Assembly: GCA_045658645.1 (NCBI GenBank)
Contig: JAZOVJ010000065.1
Coordinates: 1 to 50,554 of the forward strand
Source of the DNA: UBA1738 sp045658645
GTDB lineage: Bacteria > Bacillota > Clostridia > UBA1381
DNA: 50,554 bases
Direction of reading: 5' to 3'
The position numbers and the translations under genes were made by a program. Positions 35,403-42,530 of this stretch are shown here, one piece after another. The notes under the pieces are model-generated. The model made no database searches and had not been told where the DNA came from. It was given only the letters and a program-made list of their open reading frames with translations. The stretch's first letter is position 1. Each line of letters opens with the position of its first letter.

Positions 35403-36404
35403 ATGAAAAAGATATTAGCAGTAGTTCTTGCATTATTGGTTATGATACATGCAGGAGCTACATTTGCTGAAGATGATATTGCAATAATATATAATGGCAC
35501 TAAGATAGAATTTAGTGAACCTAATATTGTTATGAACCAAAGAACCTTGGTTCAGCTCAGACCAATTGCGGAGGCGCTTGATTTAGGAATAGAGTATGCC
35601 ATAGAATCAGGAAGCGTAATTCTTTCAAATGCTGATTCTGTAGTTGTTTTTAAACTGAATTCAAATATAGTGGATATTAACGGAACAGAAAGTACAATGG
35701 ATGTTCCTATGATTGCACACAATAATTATACTTTTGTTCCGGTGCGTAATCTTGTTGAACCGTTCGGGAATGATATTATTTATGACGGTGAAACTAAAAC
35801 AATCACCATTACAACAAAAGAAAAAATTAAAGCGCCAATCGAATTTTCACGGGAATTCAAAAAAGTGTTCTTCTATCAATCGCAACCGGAACTGGCGTTA
35901 GAAAATAACGGAAAAGGATATTGCTGGGCGTGTTCCTATGCTATGCTGTTTTCGAGTGCGACAGGTGAAGTTATAACACCAATAGACATTGCAAATTACA
36001 ACATTGCAAACGGTTTTGAAGGGAATTTTATGGCGCCGCATGAAAATATTGCACGAAACTTCGGGGTAGAATTAGTTCCGGCACTTTCTGAAGATTCGCA
36101 GTATTATGGCGGATTTAATTTAAAAGGCAGAGGAGAAACATCTCTTAACATAACATCTGATGAAGAAACAAAAGCTGCAATTTGTGAAGCGTTAGACAAC
36201 TTCCCGAACGGCGTAATTGTTCGATATGAAGAATATCCTCACACTATGATAGCGGTTGATTATGATGAAGAACATATCTATTTCAATGACCCGGCAGTAG
36301 CTAAGGGTGAGCGTATAAAATTTAATCAGACCTGCCTGAAAAACTACGCTTTATCAGACATAAGCTTTATGCAGGCAGTAAAACCATTAAAAGAAGGAAT
36401 TTAA
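35403..36404 (+). CDS. Secreted stalk-domain protein with papain-like cysteine peptidase domain
   Basis: 333 residues. A signal peptide ends near ATFA (residues 19-22). Residues about 28-138 form a copper-amine-oxidase N-terminal (stalk) domain with IVMNQRTLVQLRPIAEALDL and HNNYTFVPVRNLVEPFG. A peptidase-like domain follows: GYCWACSYAML (Cys at about 174 and 177), then EEYPHTMIAVDYDEEHIYFN (His about 280, Asn/Asp about 295-296), the Cys-His-Asn/Asp order of papain-like and C39-type enzymes. It is probably exported and wall-associated; the target is unknown. The NUDIX gene follows after three bases. Confidence 0.82.
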   Translation: MKKILAVVLALLVMIHAGATFAEDDIAIIYNGTKIEFSEPNIVMNQRTLVQLRPIAEALDLGIEYAIESGSVILSNADSVVVFKLNSNIVDINGTESTMDVPMIAHNNYTFVPVRNLVEPFGNDIIYDGETKTITITTKEKIKAPIEFSREFKKVFFYQSQPELALENNGKGYCWACSYAMLFSSATGEVITPIDIANYNIANGFEGNFMAPHENIARNFGVELVPALSEDSQYYGGFNLKGRGETSLNITSDEETKAAICEALDNFPNGVIVRYEEYPHTMIAVDYDEEHIYFNDPAVAKGERIKFNQTCLKNYALSDISFMQAVKPLKEGI

Positions 36405-36407
36405 ATT

Positions 36408-36821
36408 ATGATTACAGAAAAATCTTGCGGTGGTGTTATATACAGAACAGTAGAAGGTACACGTGAATACTTCTTGTTACTGAACAGAAAAAACAATTCA
36501 AAAGGACATTGGGGATTCCCTAAAGGTCACGTCGAATTAGGTGAAAATGAATACGAAACAGCAAGCCGAGAAATCTTTGAAGAAACCGGTCTTTTAGTGG
36601 TTTTTCGGGGTGATATGCGAATTGTTACTCACTATAGCCCGAAGCCCGGTGTGGAAAAAGATGTGGTTTATTTCGTTGCTATGGTTCGGGATAACCAAAC
36701 TGTAAAGTTGCAAAAAGAAGAAGTTGCAGACTACAGATGGTGTACTTTTTCTGAAGCAAAGCAGCTTTTGACTTTTGACCAGGATATTTTGCAAAAAGTA
36801 GAAAATTCATTTTCCAAATAA
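36408..36821 (+). CDS. NUDIX hydrolase, Ap4A-hydrolase-like
   Basis: 137 residues. The NUDIX box is complete at about residues 39-61: GHVELGENEYETASREIFEE followed by TGL, which holds the metal-binding REIFEE residues. The flanking GHWGFPKGH and the C-terminal YRWCTFSEAKQLLTF resemble diadenosine tetraphosphate hydrolases, but the substrate cannot be fixed from sequence. It starts three bases after the stalk-peptidase stop and is likely co-transcribed with it. Confidence 0.88.
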   Translation: MITEKSCGGVIYRTVEGTREYFLLLNRKNNSKGHWGFPKGHVELGENEYETASREIFEETGLLVVFRGDMRIVTHYSPKPGVEKDVVYFVAMVRDNQTVKLQKEEVADYRWCTFSEAKQLLTFDQDILQKVENSFSK

Positions 36822-36832
36822 TCAAAATTATA

Positions 36833-36861
36833 TAGACAATTTAATTAAAATGGTATATAAT
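36833..36861 (+). promoter_or_regulatory. Sigma-A promoter of upp
   Basis: TAGACA (36833-36838), a 17-base spacer and TATAAT (36856-36861), about 35 bases before the upp start. Confidence 0.8.
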
Positions 36862-36896
36862 TATCTTAATGTAAAAAAAGAAAGGACGATTATACT

Positions 36897-37526
36897 ATGG
36901 ACGAGAAAGTTTTTGTGATGAACCACCCTTTGATTCAGCATAAATTATCAATTATGAGAGATAAGAACACATCAGTTAAAGATTTCAGAGAATGCGCTCA
37001 CGAAATAGGTCTTCTTTTAGGTTATGAGGCCACAAAAGACCTTGAGCTTGAAGAATTTGAACTTGAAACACCTATTACTAAAATGATAGGAAAGAGAACA
37101 AAGTGCGGAGTGGCTCTTGTACCTATTCTAAGAGCGGGACTTGGTATGGTTGATGCACTTATGGACCTTATTCCGTCCGCTAAAATCGGCCATATCGGGC
37201 TTTACAGAAACGAGGAAACTTTAGAACCTGTTGAATATTATTGCAAGGTTCCAACAGATATTGAAAAACGTCAGGTTCTTGTTTTAGATCCGATGCTTGC
37301 AACAGGTGGAAGCGCTGTTGATGCCATTACTCTTTTAAAAAGGCGAGGAGCAAAAAATATCAAATTTGTTTGTATTATCGCTGCCCCTGTAGGAGTAGAA
37401 GCGTTAAGAAAAGCACACCCTGATGTTGATATTTATTGCGGTGCTGTTGATGAAAAGCTTAACGAAAAGGGTTATATCGTTCCTGGACTTGGCGATGCGG
37501 GAGACAGATTGTTTGGTACACTTTAA
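36897..37526 (+). CDS. upp: Uracil phosphoribosyltransferase
   Basis: 209 residues, the typical length. It salvages uracil to UMP with PRPP. The PRPP-binding motif is VLDPMLATGGSAVDAITLL (about residues 128-146), and the uracil-binding C-terminus is GYIVPGLGDAGDRLFGT. The N-terminus HPLIQHKLSIMRDKNTSVKD is conserved. It is a single-gene unit with its own promoter and terminator, about 2.7 kb before the de novo pyr operon, so salvage and synthesis of UMP are close together. Confidence 0.97.
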   Translation: MDEKVFVMNHPLIQHKLSIMRDKNTSVKDFRECAHEIGLLLGYEATKDLELEEFELETPITKMIGKRTKCGVALVPILRAGLGMVDALMDLIPSAKIGHIGLYRNEETLEPVEYYCKVPTDIEKRQVLVLDPMLATGGSAVDAITLLKRRGAKNIKFVCIIAAPVGVEALRKAHPDVDIYCGAVDEKLNEKGYIVPGLGDAGDRLFGTL

Positions 37527-37530
37527 TAAA

Positions 37531-37561
37531 TTAAACGGTGAGCGGTTGTTCACCGTTTTAA
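37531..37561 (+). terminator. Terminator of upp
   Basis: TAAACGGTGA and TCACCGTTTTA form the stem, followed by a short T-stretch. trmB starts about 30 bases later. Confidence 0.8.
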
Positions 37562-37592
37562 TATGACTTATAACTTTGGAGGAAACGTATCT

Positions 37593-38234
37593 ATGCGAAT
37601 GCGTAAAAAGAAAAACTGCGATACAAGACTTGATAAAAGCGGAAGTCTTTGGATAAGAAAACCGGAAGAATATATCGGAAAATGGAATGAGGAATTTGCT
37701 AATTCAAATCCGATACATTTAGAAATCGGTTGCGGTAAAGGAAAATTTATTTGTGAAATGGCACAAAAATATCCGGAAATTAATTTCATAGCACTTGAAG
37801 TTGTAAAAGATGTAATGGTTATTGCGATGGAAAAGGCAGAACCGTTGGGTCTTAAAAATTTACGTTTTATAATTGCTGATGCGGCAAATTTGTGCGAATA
37901 TTTTGAAAAAGGCGAAATAAACAGAATTTACCTTAATTTTTCTGATCCATGGAAGAAAAGCAAGCAGGCAAAACGCCGTCTTACTCATAAGAATTTCCTT
38001 GATGTGTATAAAAAAGTTATAAATATAGGCGATATGATTTGCTTTAAAACCGATAACCAGAAGTTATTTGAGTTTTCGCTAAATTCTTTTGCACAGGAAG
38101 AGTTCAAGATGTCAAACATAACCTTTGACCTGCACAATTCAGGCTTTGAAGATAATGTTATGACGGAATATGAAACAAGATTTTCAGAGGAAGGTATGCC
38201 TATTTACAGAGTTTGTGCTGAATATGTAAAATAA
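37593..38234 (+). CDS. trmB: tRNA (guanine-46-N7)-methyltransferase
   Basis: 213 residues from the ATG at 37593, behind TTTGGAGG; a longer frame from 37563 lies in the terminator. SAM-binding motif LEIGCGKGKFICEMA at about residues 46-60, and the signature NFSDPWKKSKQAKRRLTHKN (about residues 117-136) that binds tRNA. It makes m7G46 in the variable loop of tRNAs. Apparently a single-gene unit ending at a bidirectional terminator. Confidence 0.96.
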   Translation: MRMRKKKNCDTRLDKSGSLWIRKPEEYIGKWNEEFANSNPIHLEIGCGKGKFICEMAQKYPEINFIALEVVKDVMVIAMEKAEPLGLKNLRFIIADAANLCEYFEKGEINRIYLNFSDPWKKSKQAKRRLTHKNFLDVYKKVINIGDMICFKTDNQKLFEFSLNSFAQEEFKMSNITFDLHNSGFEDNVMTEYETRFSEEGMPIYRVCAEYVK

Positions 38235-38257
38235 AAACCACCCGAATGGGTGGTTTT
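38234..38257. terminator. Bidirectional terminator after trmB
   Basis: AAAACCACCC and GGGTGGTTTT form a perfect 10-bp stem around GAAT. It abuts the stop codon of the convergent hydrolase gene. Confidence 0.92.
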
Positions 38258-39227
38258 AATTTTGACTGAAAACAAATTCTTTTCCTGTCATATCATAAGG
38301 GATAAGAAAATCGGAATCAAGATTTTCTTTGTGCATATCAACCTTACGTATTGTACGGTTTTGATATGTGCTGTAATAATAAATCCCTTTATTTGTGTTA
38401 CAGCAAGAGGAATAAACTGTGATTTCATTCTTACCATTTACTTTTACACAACCGCTGATTTGCTCAACATAAGACAAAATATGAAAAAATTGGCTTATAC
38501 TATCAAGCTCATCGGTACCTGATACCGATAAAGATTTAGCAAACACAGCTCTTATAAATCTGGACATAGATGAAAAATCCCCTGGAAGACCCAATCCTCC
38601 AAGCCCTCTTGAATAAGCGCTATATGGAAGGTTTCGAGAGAAAGTTCTTTTTGGGTTTTCTGCAGAAATATGCGCATAATTATTTAAATTAAACAGTTGA
38701 TAGGGAAAAGGAGGGTTATTCGTAAGAACCCCTACAGTGTTCTCATAAATTTTAAGCCCGTCCTTTGTGGTTTCTGCAGTAATTGCTTCTTTTTCATCTG
38801 TAATCATCCAGTGTAATGGTGACAAAGGAAAATCAGTGCTATATGCAATGTTTGAAACATTTGCTTTTTTAAAAAAGTCAATGACTTGTGACACAGTTTC
38901 AAATTTTCCGAGAATATACGGGATTATCTCGAACGGTGCAATATTATTTAGCCCGTGTTTAGGGGTAAAGTAAACTGCATTATCAGGAAAATTAAGTCCT
39001 GCTACAGATAATCCTGCCTCGTTGGTTGCATCATAATAAAGAGGATATCCCTTATCAACTTTTGCTACGCCAATCATTGCATAATGTTTTTTCATTTTTG
39101 GGAGCATCCTGAAATCGAAAGCAAAATTTCTTGGTGTAATAACTATCTGTTCACCTAAAGAATAATCAAGGTCCAGATTTCTCCCGAAATAATGGTCTCT
39201 TGTTTTAAAAGTCAAAGCAGTGCACAT
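38256..39227 (-). CDS. Choloylglycine hydrolase family protein (bile salt hydrolase-like)
   Basis: 323 residues from the ATG at 39227, which places the nucleophile Cys at position 2 (MCTALTF); GGGAGGAA lies seven bases before. The frame is open further upstream but has no ribosome site and would bury the Ntn nucleophile. Family residues are visible: GRNLDLDYS (Arg16, Asp19), NEAGLSVAGLNFP, LTNNPPF and LPGDFSSMSRFIRA. These match bile salt hydrolases and penicillin V acylases. Bile salt deconjugation is the likeliest activity, but the closely related acylases cannot be excluded. It has no signal peptide. Confidence 0.88.
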   Translation of the reverse strand: MCTALTFKTRDHYFGRNLDLDYSLGEQIVITPRNFAFDFRMLPKMKKHYAMIGVAKVDKGYPLYYDATNEAGLSVAGLNFPDNAVYFTPKHGLNNIAPFEIIPYILGKFETVSQVIDFFKKANVSNIAYSTDFPLSPLHWMITDEKEAITAETTKDGLKIYENTVGVLTNNPPFPYQLFNLNNYAHISAENPKRTFSRNLPYSAYSRGLGGLGLPGDFSSMSRFIRAVFAKSLSVSGTDELDSISQFFHILSYVEQISGCVKVNGKNEITVYSSCCNTNKGIYYYSTYQNRTIRKVDMHKENLDSDFLIPYDMTGKEFVFSQN

Positions 39228-39287
39228 AATTATTCCTCCCGTAATAATTTGCCCGCAAGAGCAGAGAAGATACTTGGGAGTTTTTGC

Positions 39288-39322
39288 AAAAAAAAATACA
39301 CAGAGCAAAACTCTGTGTATTT
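39288..39322 (-). terminator. Terminator of the rubrerythrin gene
   Basis: On the minus strand, AAATACACAGAG and CTCTGTGTATTT pair around TTTTG, followed by a long T-run (the A-run at 39288-39296 on the plus strand). Confidence 0.9.
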
Positions 39323-39324
39323 AA

Positions 39325-39858
39325 TTAATAATTTTCTGCTCTTACTTCGAAGTAACTTTGTGGATGAGCACATACAGGGCAAACTTCAGGAGCTTTCTTT
39401 CCTATAACAAGGTGACCGCAGTTACGGCACTCCCACATTGTTTCGCCGGCTTTTTCAAAGACTTTATTCATCTGAACGTTATCAAGAAGTCTTCTGTAGC
39501 GTTCTTCGTGTGATTTTTCAATCATAGCAACTGCACGGAACTTTGCAGCAAGTTCTGCAAAGCCTTCAGCTTCAGCTTCTTCCGCAAAAGTTGCATACAT
39601 ATCTGTCCATTCATAATTTTCGCCGTCTGCTGCAGCTTCAAGGTTTGCTTTTGTATCACCAATACCTTTTAACTCTTTAAACCACATTTTTGCGTGTTCT
39701 TTTTCATTGTCAGCTGTTTTCTGGAAAATGGCAGCTATCTGCTCATAGCCCTCCTTTTTTGCAACTGATGCAAAGTATGAATACTTGTTTCTTGCCTGGG
39801 ATTCTCCGGCAAACGCGGACATAAGATTCTGTTCTGTTTTTGTTCCTTTATAATCCAT
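39325..39858 (-). CDS. rbr: Rubrerythrin
   Basis: 177 residues. The N-terminal ferritin-like domain carries AFAGESQARNKY, EKEHAKMWFKEL, AEEAEAEGF and IEKSHEERYRRLL, which supply the diiron ligands. The C-terminal rubredoxin-like domain has ECRNCGHL and CPVCAHPQSYFE, the four-cysteine iron site. The enzyme reduces hydrogen peroxide in anaerobes. The gene has its own promoter, a short leader with a small inverted repeat at 39893-39910, and a terminator. Confidence 0.96.
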   Translation of the reverse strand: MDYKGTKTEQNLMSAFAGESQARNKYSYFASVAKKEGYEQIAAIFQKTADNEKEHAKMWFKELKGIGDTKANLEAAADGENYEWTDMYATFAEEAEAEGFAELAAKFRAVAMIEKSHEERYRRLLDNVQMNKVFEKAGETMWECRNCGHLVIGKKAPEVCPVCAHPQSYFEVRAENY

Positions 39859-39892
39859 AACAAATTCTCCTTACTGAATATAGTAAACAATA

Positions 39893-39948
39893 AAAACTTT
39901 TACAAGTTTTATTATTTTCATTCTATCACGATTTTAAACATAAATCAA
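39893..39948 (-). promoter_or_regulatory. Promoter and leader hairpin of rubrerythrin
   Basis: On the minus strand, TTGATT (39948-39943), a 17-base spacer and TAGAAT (39925-39920), with TG one base upstream of the -10. A perfect AAAACTT/AAGTTTT inverted repeat (39910-39893) lies just after the likely start of transcription. It does not match the PerR box well. The 333-base gap 39859-40191 holds only this promoter and the pyr control region. Confidence 0.75.
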
Positions 39949-40013
39949 TAAAAAAAGTATATTTTTTTGGTAAAAATCAAAGCTAAAATTGGCAAGAAAA
40001 TTATAATAATTTA

Positions 40014-40042
40014 TTGACAAAATACAATTATTATGTTATTAT
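40014..40042 (+). promoter_or_regulatory. Sigma-A promoter of the pyr operon
   Basis: TTGACA (40014-40019), a 17-base spacer and TATTAT (40037-40042), with TG one base upstream of the -10. Transcription should begin near 40049, exactly where the attenuator hairpin starts. Confidence 0.88.
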
Positions 40043-40049
40043 ATATACG

Positions 40050-40178
40050 ATCTTTAAGTTTGGTACAGAGATGCCGGCAAGATTTTGTATTGAATAATGG
40101 ATGCATACTCTTTTTTTGGTATGCACTTGTCGTTTGTATGCAAAACTCTTGCCATTGGTAAGGGTTTTTATTTTTATT
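40050..40178 (+). promoter_or_regulatory. PyrR-type transcription attenuator of the pyr operon
   Basis: Three alternative structures are visible. First, a hairpin at 40050-40083: lower stem ATCTT/AAGAT, a purine-containing 5' bulge, upper stem GTTTGGTA/TGCCGGC and hexaloop CAGAGA at 40066-40071, matching the CNGNGA loop of PyrR-binding sites. Second, an antiterminator: GGCAAGATTTTG (40076-40087) pairs with CAAAACTCTTGCC (40141-40153) over 12 base pairs with one bulge. Third, a terminator: CTCTTGCC/GGTAAGGG (40146-40164) followed by TTTTTATTTTT. The hairpin and the antiterminator exclude each other, as do antiterminator and terminator. A further TGCATAC/GTATGCA hairpin lies at 40102-40125. The pyrR gene is not in the window. 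Confidence 0.82.
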
Positions 40179-40191
40179 CGGAGGTGATATT

Positions 40192-41460
40192 GTGGATTGT
40201 ATATTAAAAGGTGCCAAGGTATATATTGATGGGCAATTCAAAACAACCGATATTACCATTTGTAATGATAAAATTGAATCAATAGAAACTGCCGATAGCA
40301 ATTATCCTGTTATAGATTGCACCGGCTTTCATATATTTCCCGGTTTTACAGATGTTCATGTTCATTTGCGCGAACCGGGTTTTTCATATAAAGAAACAAT
40401 CAGGACAGGGACGATGGCAGCTTCCCGTGGCGGATATACTGCGGTGTGCAGTATGCCTAACTTAAATCCGGTTCCGGATAGTCTTGAAAACATTAAAATT
40501 CAAGAAGAAATAATACAAAAAGATGCAGTGATCGATGTCTTTCCGTTTGCATCTATAACAAGGAGTCAAAAGGGTGAAGAACTTTCCGACATAGAAGAAC
40601 TTTCAGAACGTGCAGTTGGCTTTTCTGACGACGGACGTGGTGTTCAGTCGGAAGAAATGATGGAAGAGGCTATGAGACTTGTAAAATCTTGCAACAGCAT
40701 TATCTCGGCTCACTGTGAAGACAATTCACTTCTTTATGGCGGATATATCCACGATGGCGAATATGCTAAAGCACATAATCATAGAGGAATCTGTTCTGAA
40801 AGTGAATGGGGACCTATAAAACGCGATATAGAGCTTATTAAAAAAACGGGAGTTAAATATCACGTTTGCCACATTTCAACAGCAGAAAGTGTAGATTTAA
40901 TAAGAAAAGCGAAAAAGGATGGACTACCGATTTCCTGCGAAACAGGTCCGCATTACCTTGTGTTTAACGATTGCGATTTAAAAGAAGATGGAAGATTCAA
41001 GATGAATCCGCCAATACGTTCCGAGCGTGACAGACTGGCGCTTTTGGAGGGAATTGTTGACGGAACGATTGATATGATTGCAACTGACCACGCGCCTCAT
41101 TCTTTTGAGGAAAAGTCGAAAGGCCTTGAAAAAAGTATGATGGGTGTTGTGGGAATTGAAACTGCTTTTCCTGTTCTTTATACAAAGCTTGTTAAAACAG
41201 GAATTATAACACTTGAAAAGTTAATCAGCCTGATGCACGATGCACCAAAGAGTGTATTTGGTATCGGTAATGATATAAAAGTTGGAGAAAAAGCTAATCT
41301 TACAGTTTTCGACCTTAACAAAGAATACAAAATAGACCCGAGAGAATTCCTGTCTATGGGGAAAGCTACTCCATTTGACGGCGATTCGGTCTTTGGAAGA
41401 TGTATGTTAACAATTTACAAGGGGGATATAGTATGGAAAGAAAATTTGACAGAAAATTAG
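40192..41460 (+). CDS. pyrC: Dihydroorotase
   Basis: 422 residues starting at a GTG after GGAGGTGAT. It closes N-carbamoyl-aspartate to dihydroorotate. The zinc-binding DVHVHLREPG motif (about residues 50-59) and the ATDHAPHSFEEK motif (about residues 302-313) are present, with ISAHCEDNSL and YHVCHISTAESVDLI supplying further metal ligands. Length fits the type I (PyrC-like, Firmicutes) enzyme. It is the first gene of the pyr operon, 15 bases after the attenuator; its 3' end overlaps carA by 28 bases. Confidence 0.96.
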   Translation: MDCILKGAKVYIDGQFKTTDITICNDKIESIETADSNYPVIDCTGFHIFPGFTDVHVHLREPGFSYKETIRTGTMAASRGGYTAVCSMPNLNPVPDSLENIKIQEEIIQKDAVIDVFPFASITRSQKGEELSDIEELSERAVGFSDDGRGVQSEEMMEEAMRLVKSCNSIISAHCEDNSLLYGGYIHDGEYAKAHNHRGICSESEWGPIKRDIELIKKTGVKYHVCHISTAESVDLIRKAKKDGLPISCETGPHYLVFNDCDLKEDGRFKMNPPIRSERDRLALLEGIVDGTIDMIATDHAPHSFEEKSKGLEKSMMGVVGIETAFPVLYTKLVKTGIITLEKLISLMHDAPKSVFGIGNDIKVGEKANLTVFDLNKEYKIDPREFLSMGKATPFDGDSVFGRCMLTIYKGDIVWKENLTEN

Positions 41461-42530
41461 TATTGGAGGACGGAAGTGAATACTACGGCTTCGGTTTCGG
41501 CGGAAACAGTGAACGTGTTTGCGAAATTGTTTTCAATACTTCAATGGCAGGCTATCAGGAGATTATTTCTGACCCGTCATACACATATCAGATGGTAGTT
41601 ATGACCTATCCGTTAATCGGTAACTACGGTATTGCAGACGAAGATTTTGAGTCTAAAAGCGTAACTGTTGGCGGAGTTATCGTAAGAGATTATAACGATA
41701 TGCCAAGTAATTTCCGTTACACAAAAACACTTGGTGAAATACTTGCAGAAAATAACGTACCGGGAATTTGTGGAATTGACACAAGAAAGCTTACAAGAAA
41801 TCTTCGTGATACAGGAATAAAAAAGGCACTTATCACCAATGCGGATACAAGCATTGACGATGCAATGGAAGTTCTAAAATCACGTGAAATTCCGAAAGAT
41901 GCAGTAAGTCGTGTAAGTTGTAAGAAAAGATGGTATTCAAGAACTTCAAACCATAAGTTTAATGTTGCAGTATTAGACTTGGGCGTAAAATCAAGCATTA
42001 TTAAGGGGCTTAATCAGCGTGGTTGCAACATTACAGTTCTTCCATACAATACAACTGCAGAAGAAATCGAATTCTTGCGTCCTGACGGAGTTTTGATTTC
42101 AAACGGACCGGGAAACCCTGAGGATATACCTGAGGTAATTGAAACAATTAAGGCTATAAGAGGAAAGTTCCCGATTTTCGGTATTGGTTTGGGACATCAG
42201 CTGATTGCTTTAAGCTATGGCGCAAAGGTCTATAAAATGACTTTTGGTCACCACGGTGCAAACCAGCCTGTAAGGAATATTCTAAATGGAAAAATAGAGA
42301 TTTCAAATCAGAACCATTGCTACGCGGTTGACGGCGATTCGGTAAAAAATACAAATCTTGAAATAACTCACCTAAATGTTATGGATAACACTGTTGAGGG
42401 TGTTAAATGTGACAGCGATAATATCTATTCAGTACAGTATCATCCTGAGAGTATGCCAAAGCAGGATGACGGATGCTACTTGTTTGATGAGTTTGTAAAT
42501 AGATTAAAGGAGGGTCAGAAAAATGCCTAA
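41433..42530 (+). CDS. carA: Carbamoyl-phosphate synthase small subunit, catalytic Cys replaced by Gly
   Basis: 365 residues from the ATG at 41433 (GGGGG before it). The N-terminal CPSase small domain is normal (FGFGGNSERVCEIVFNTSMA), and the glutamine amidotransferase domain carries LISNGPGNPED, FGHHGANQPV and the triad partners His337 and Glu339 in YHPES. But the nucleophile motif, GICLGHQ in active enzymes, reads GIGLGHQ: codon GGT at 42186-42188 (residue 252). Without the cysteine, glutamine hydrolysis should be lost, so the holoenzyme would rely on free ammonia. Family identity is certain; activity is inferred. It overlaps carB by eight bases. Confidence 0.95.
   Translation: MERKFDRKLVLEDGSEYYGFGFGGNSERVCEIVFNTSMAGYQEIISDPSYTYQMVVMTYPLIGNYGIADEDFESKSVTVGGVIVRDYNDMPSNFRYTKTLGEILAENNVPGICGIDTRKLTRNLRDTGIKKALITNADTSIDDAMEVLKSREIPKDAVSRVSCKKRWYSRTSNHKFNVAVLDLGVKSSIIKGLNQRGCNITVLPYNTTAEEIEFLRPDGVLISNGPGNPEDIPEVIETIKAIRGKFPIFGIGLGHQLIALSYGAKVYKMTFGHHGANQPVRNILNGKIEISNQNHCYAVDGDSVKNTNLEITHLNVMDNTVEGVKCDSDNIYSVQYHPESMPKQDDGCYLFDEFVNRLKEGQKNA

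Noticed and set aside
39996..40018. AT-rich stretch TTATAATAATTTAT as a PerR box for rubrerythrin
   Set aside because: It matches only one half of the consensus and lies next to the pyr promoter, well upstream of the rubrerythrin promoter.
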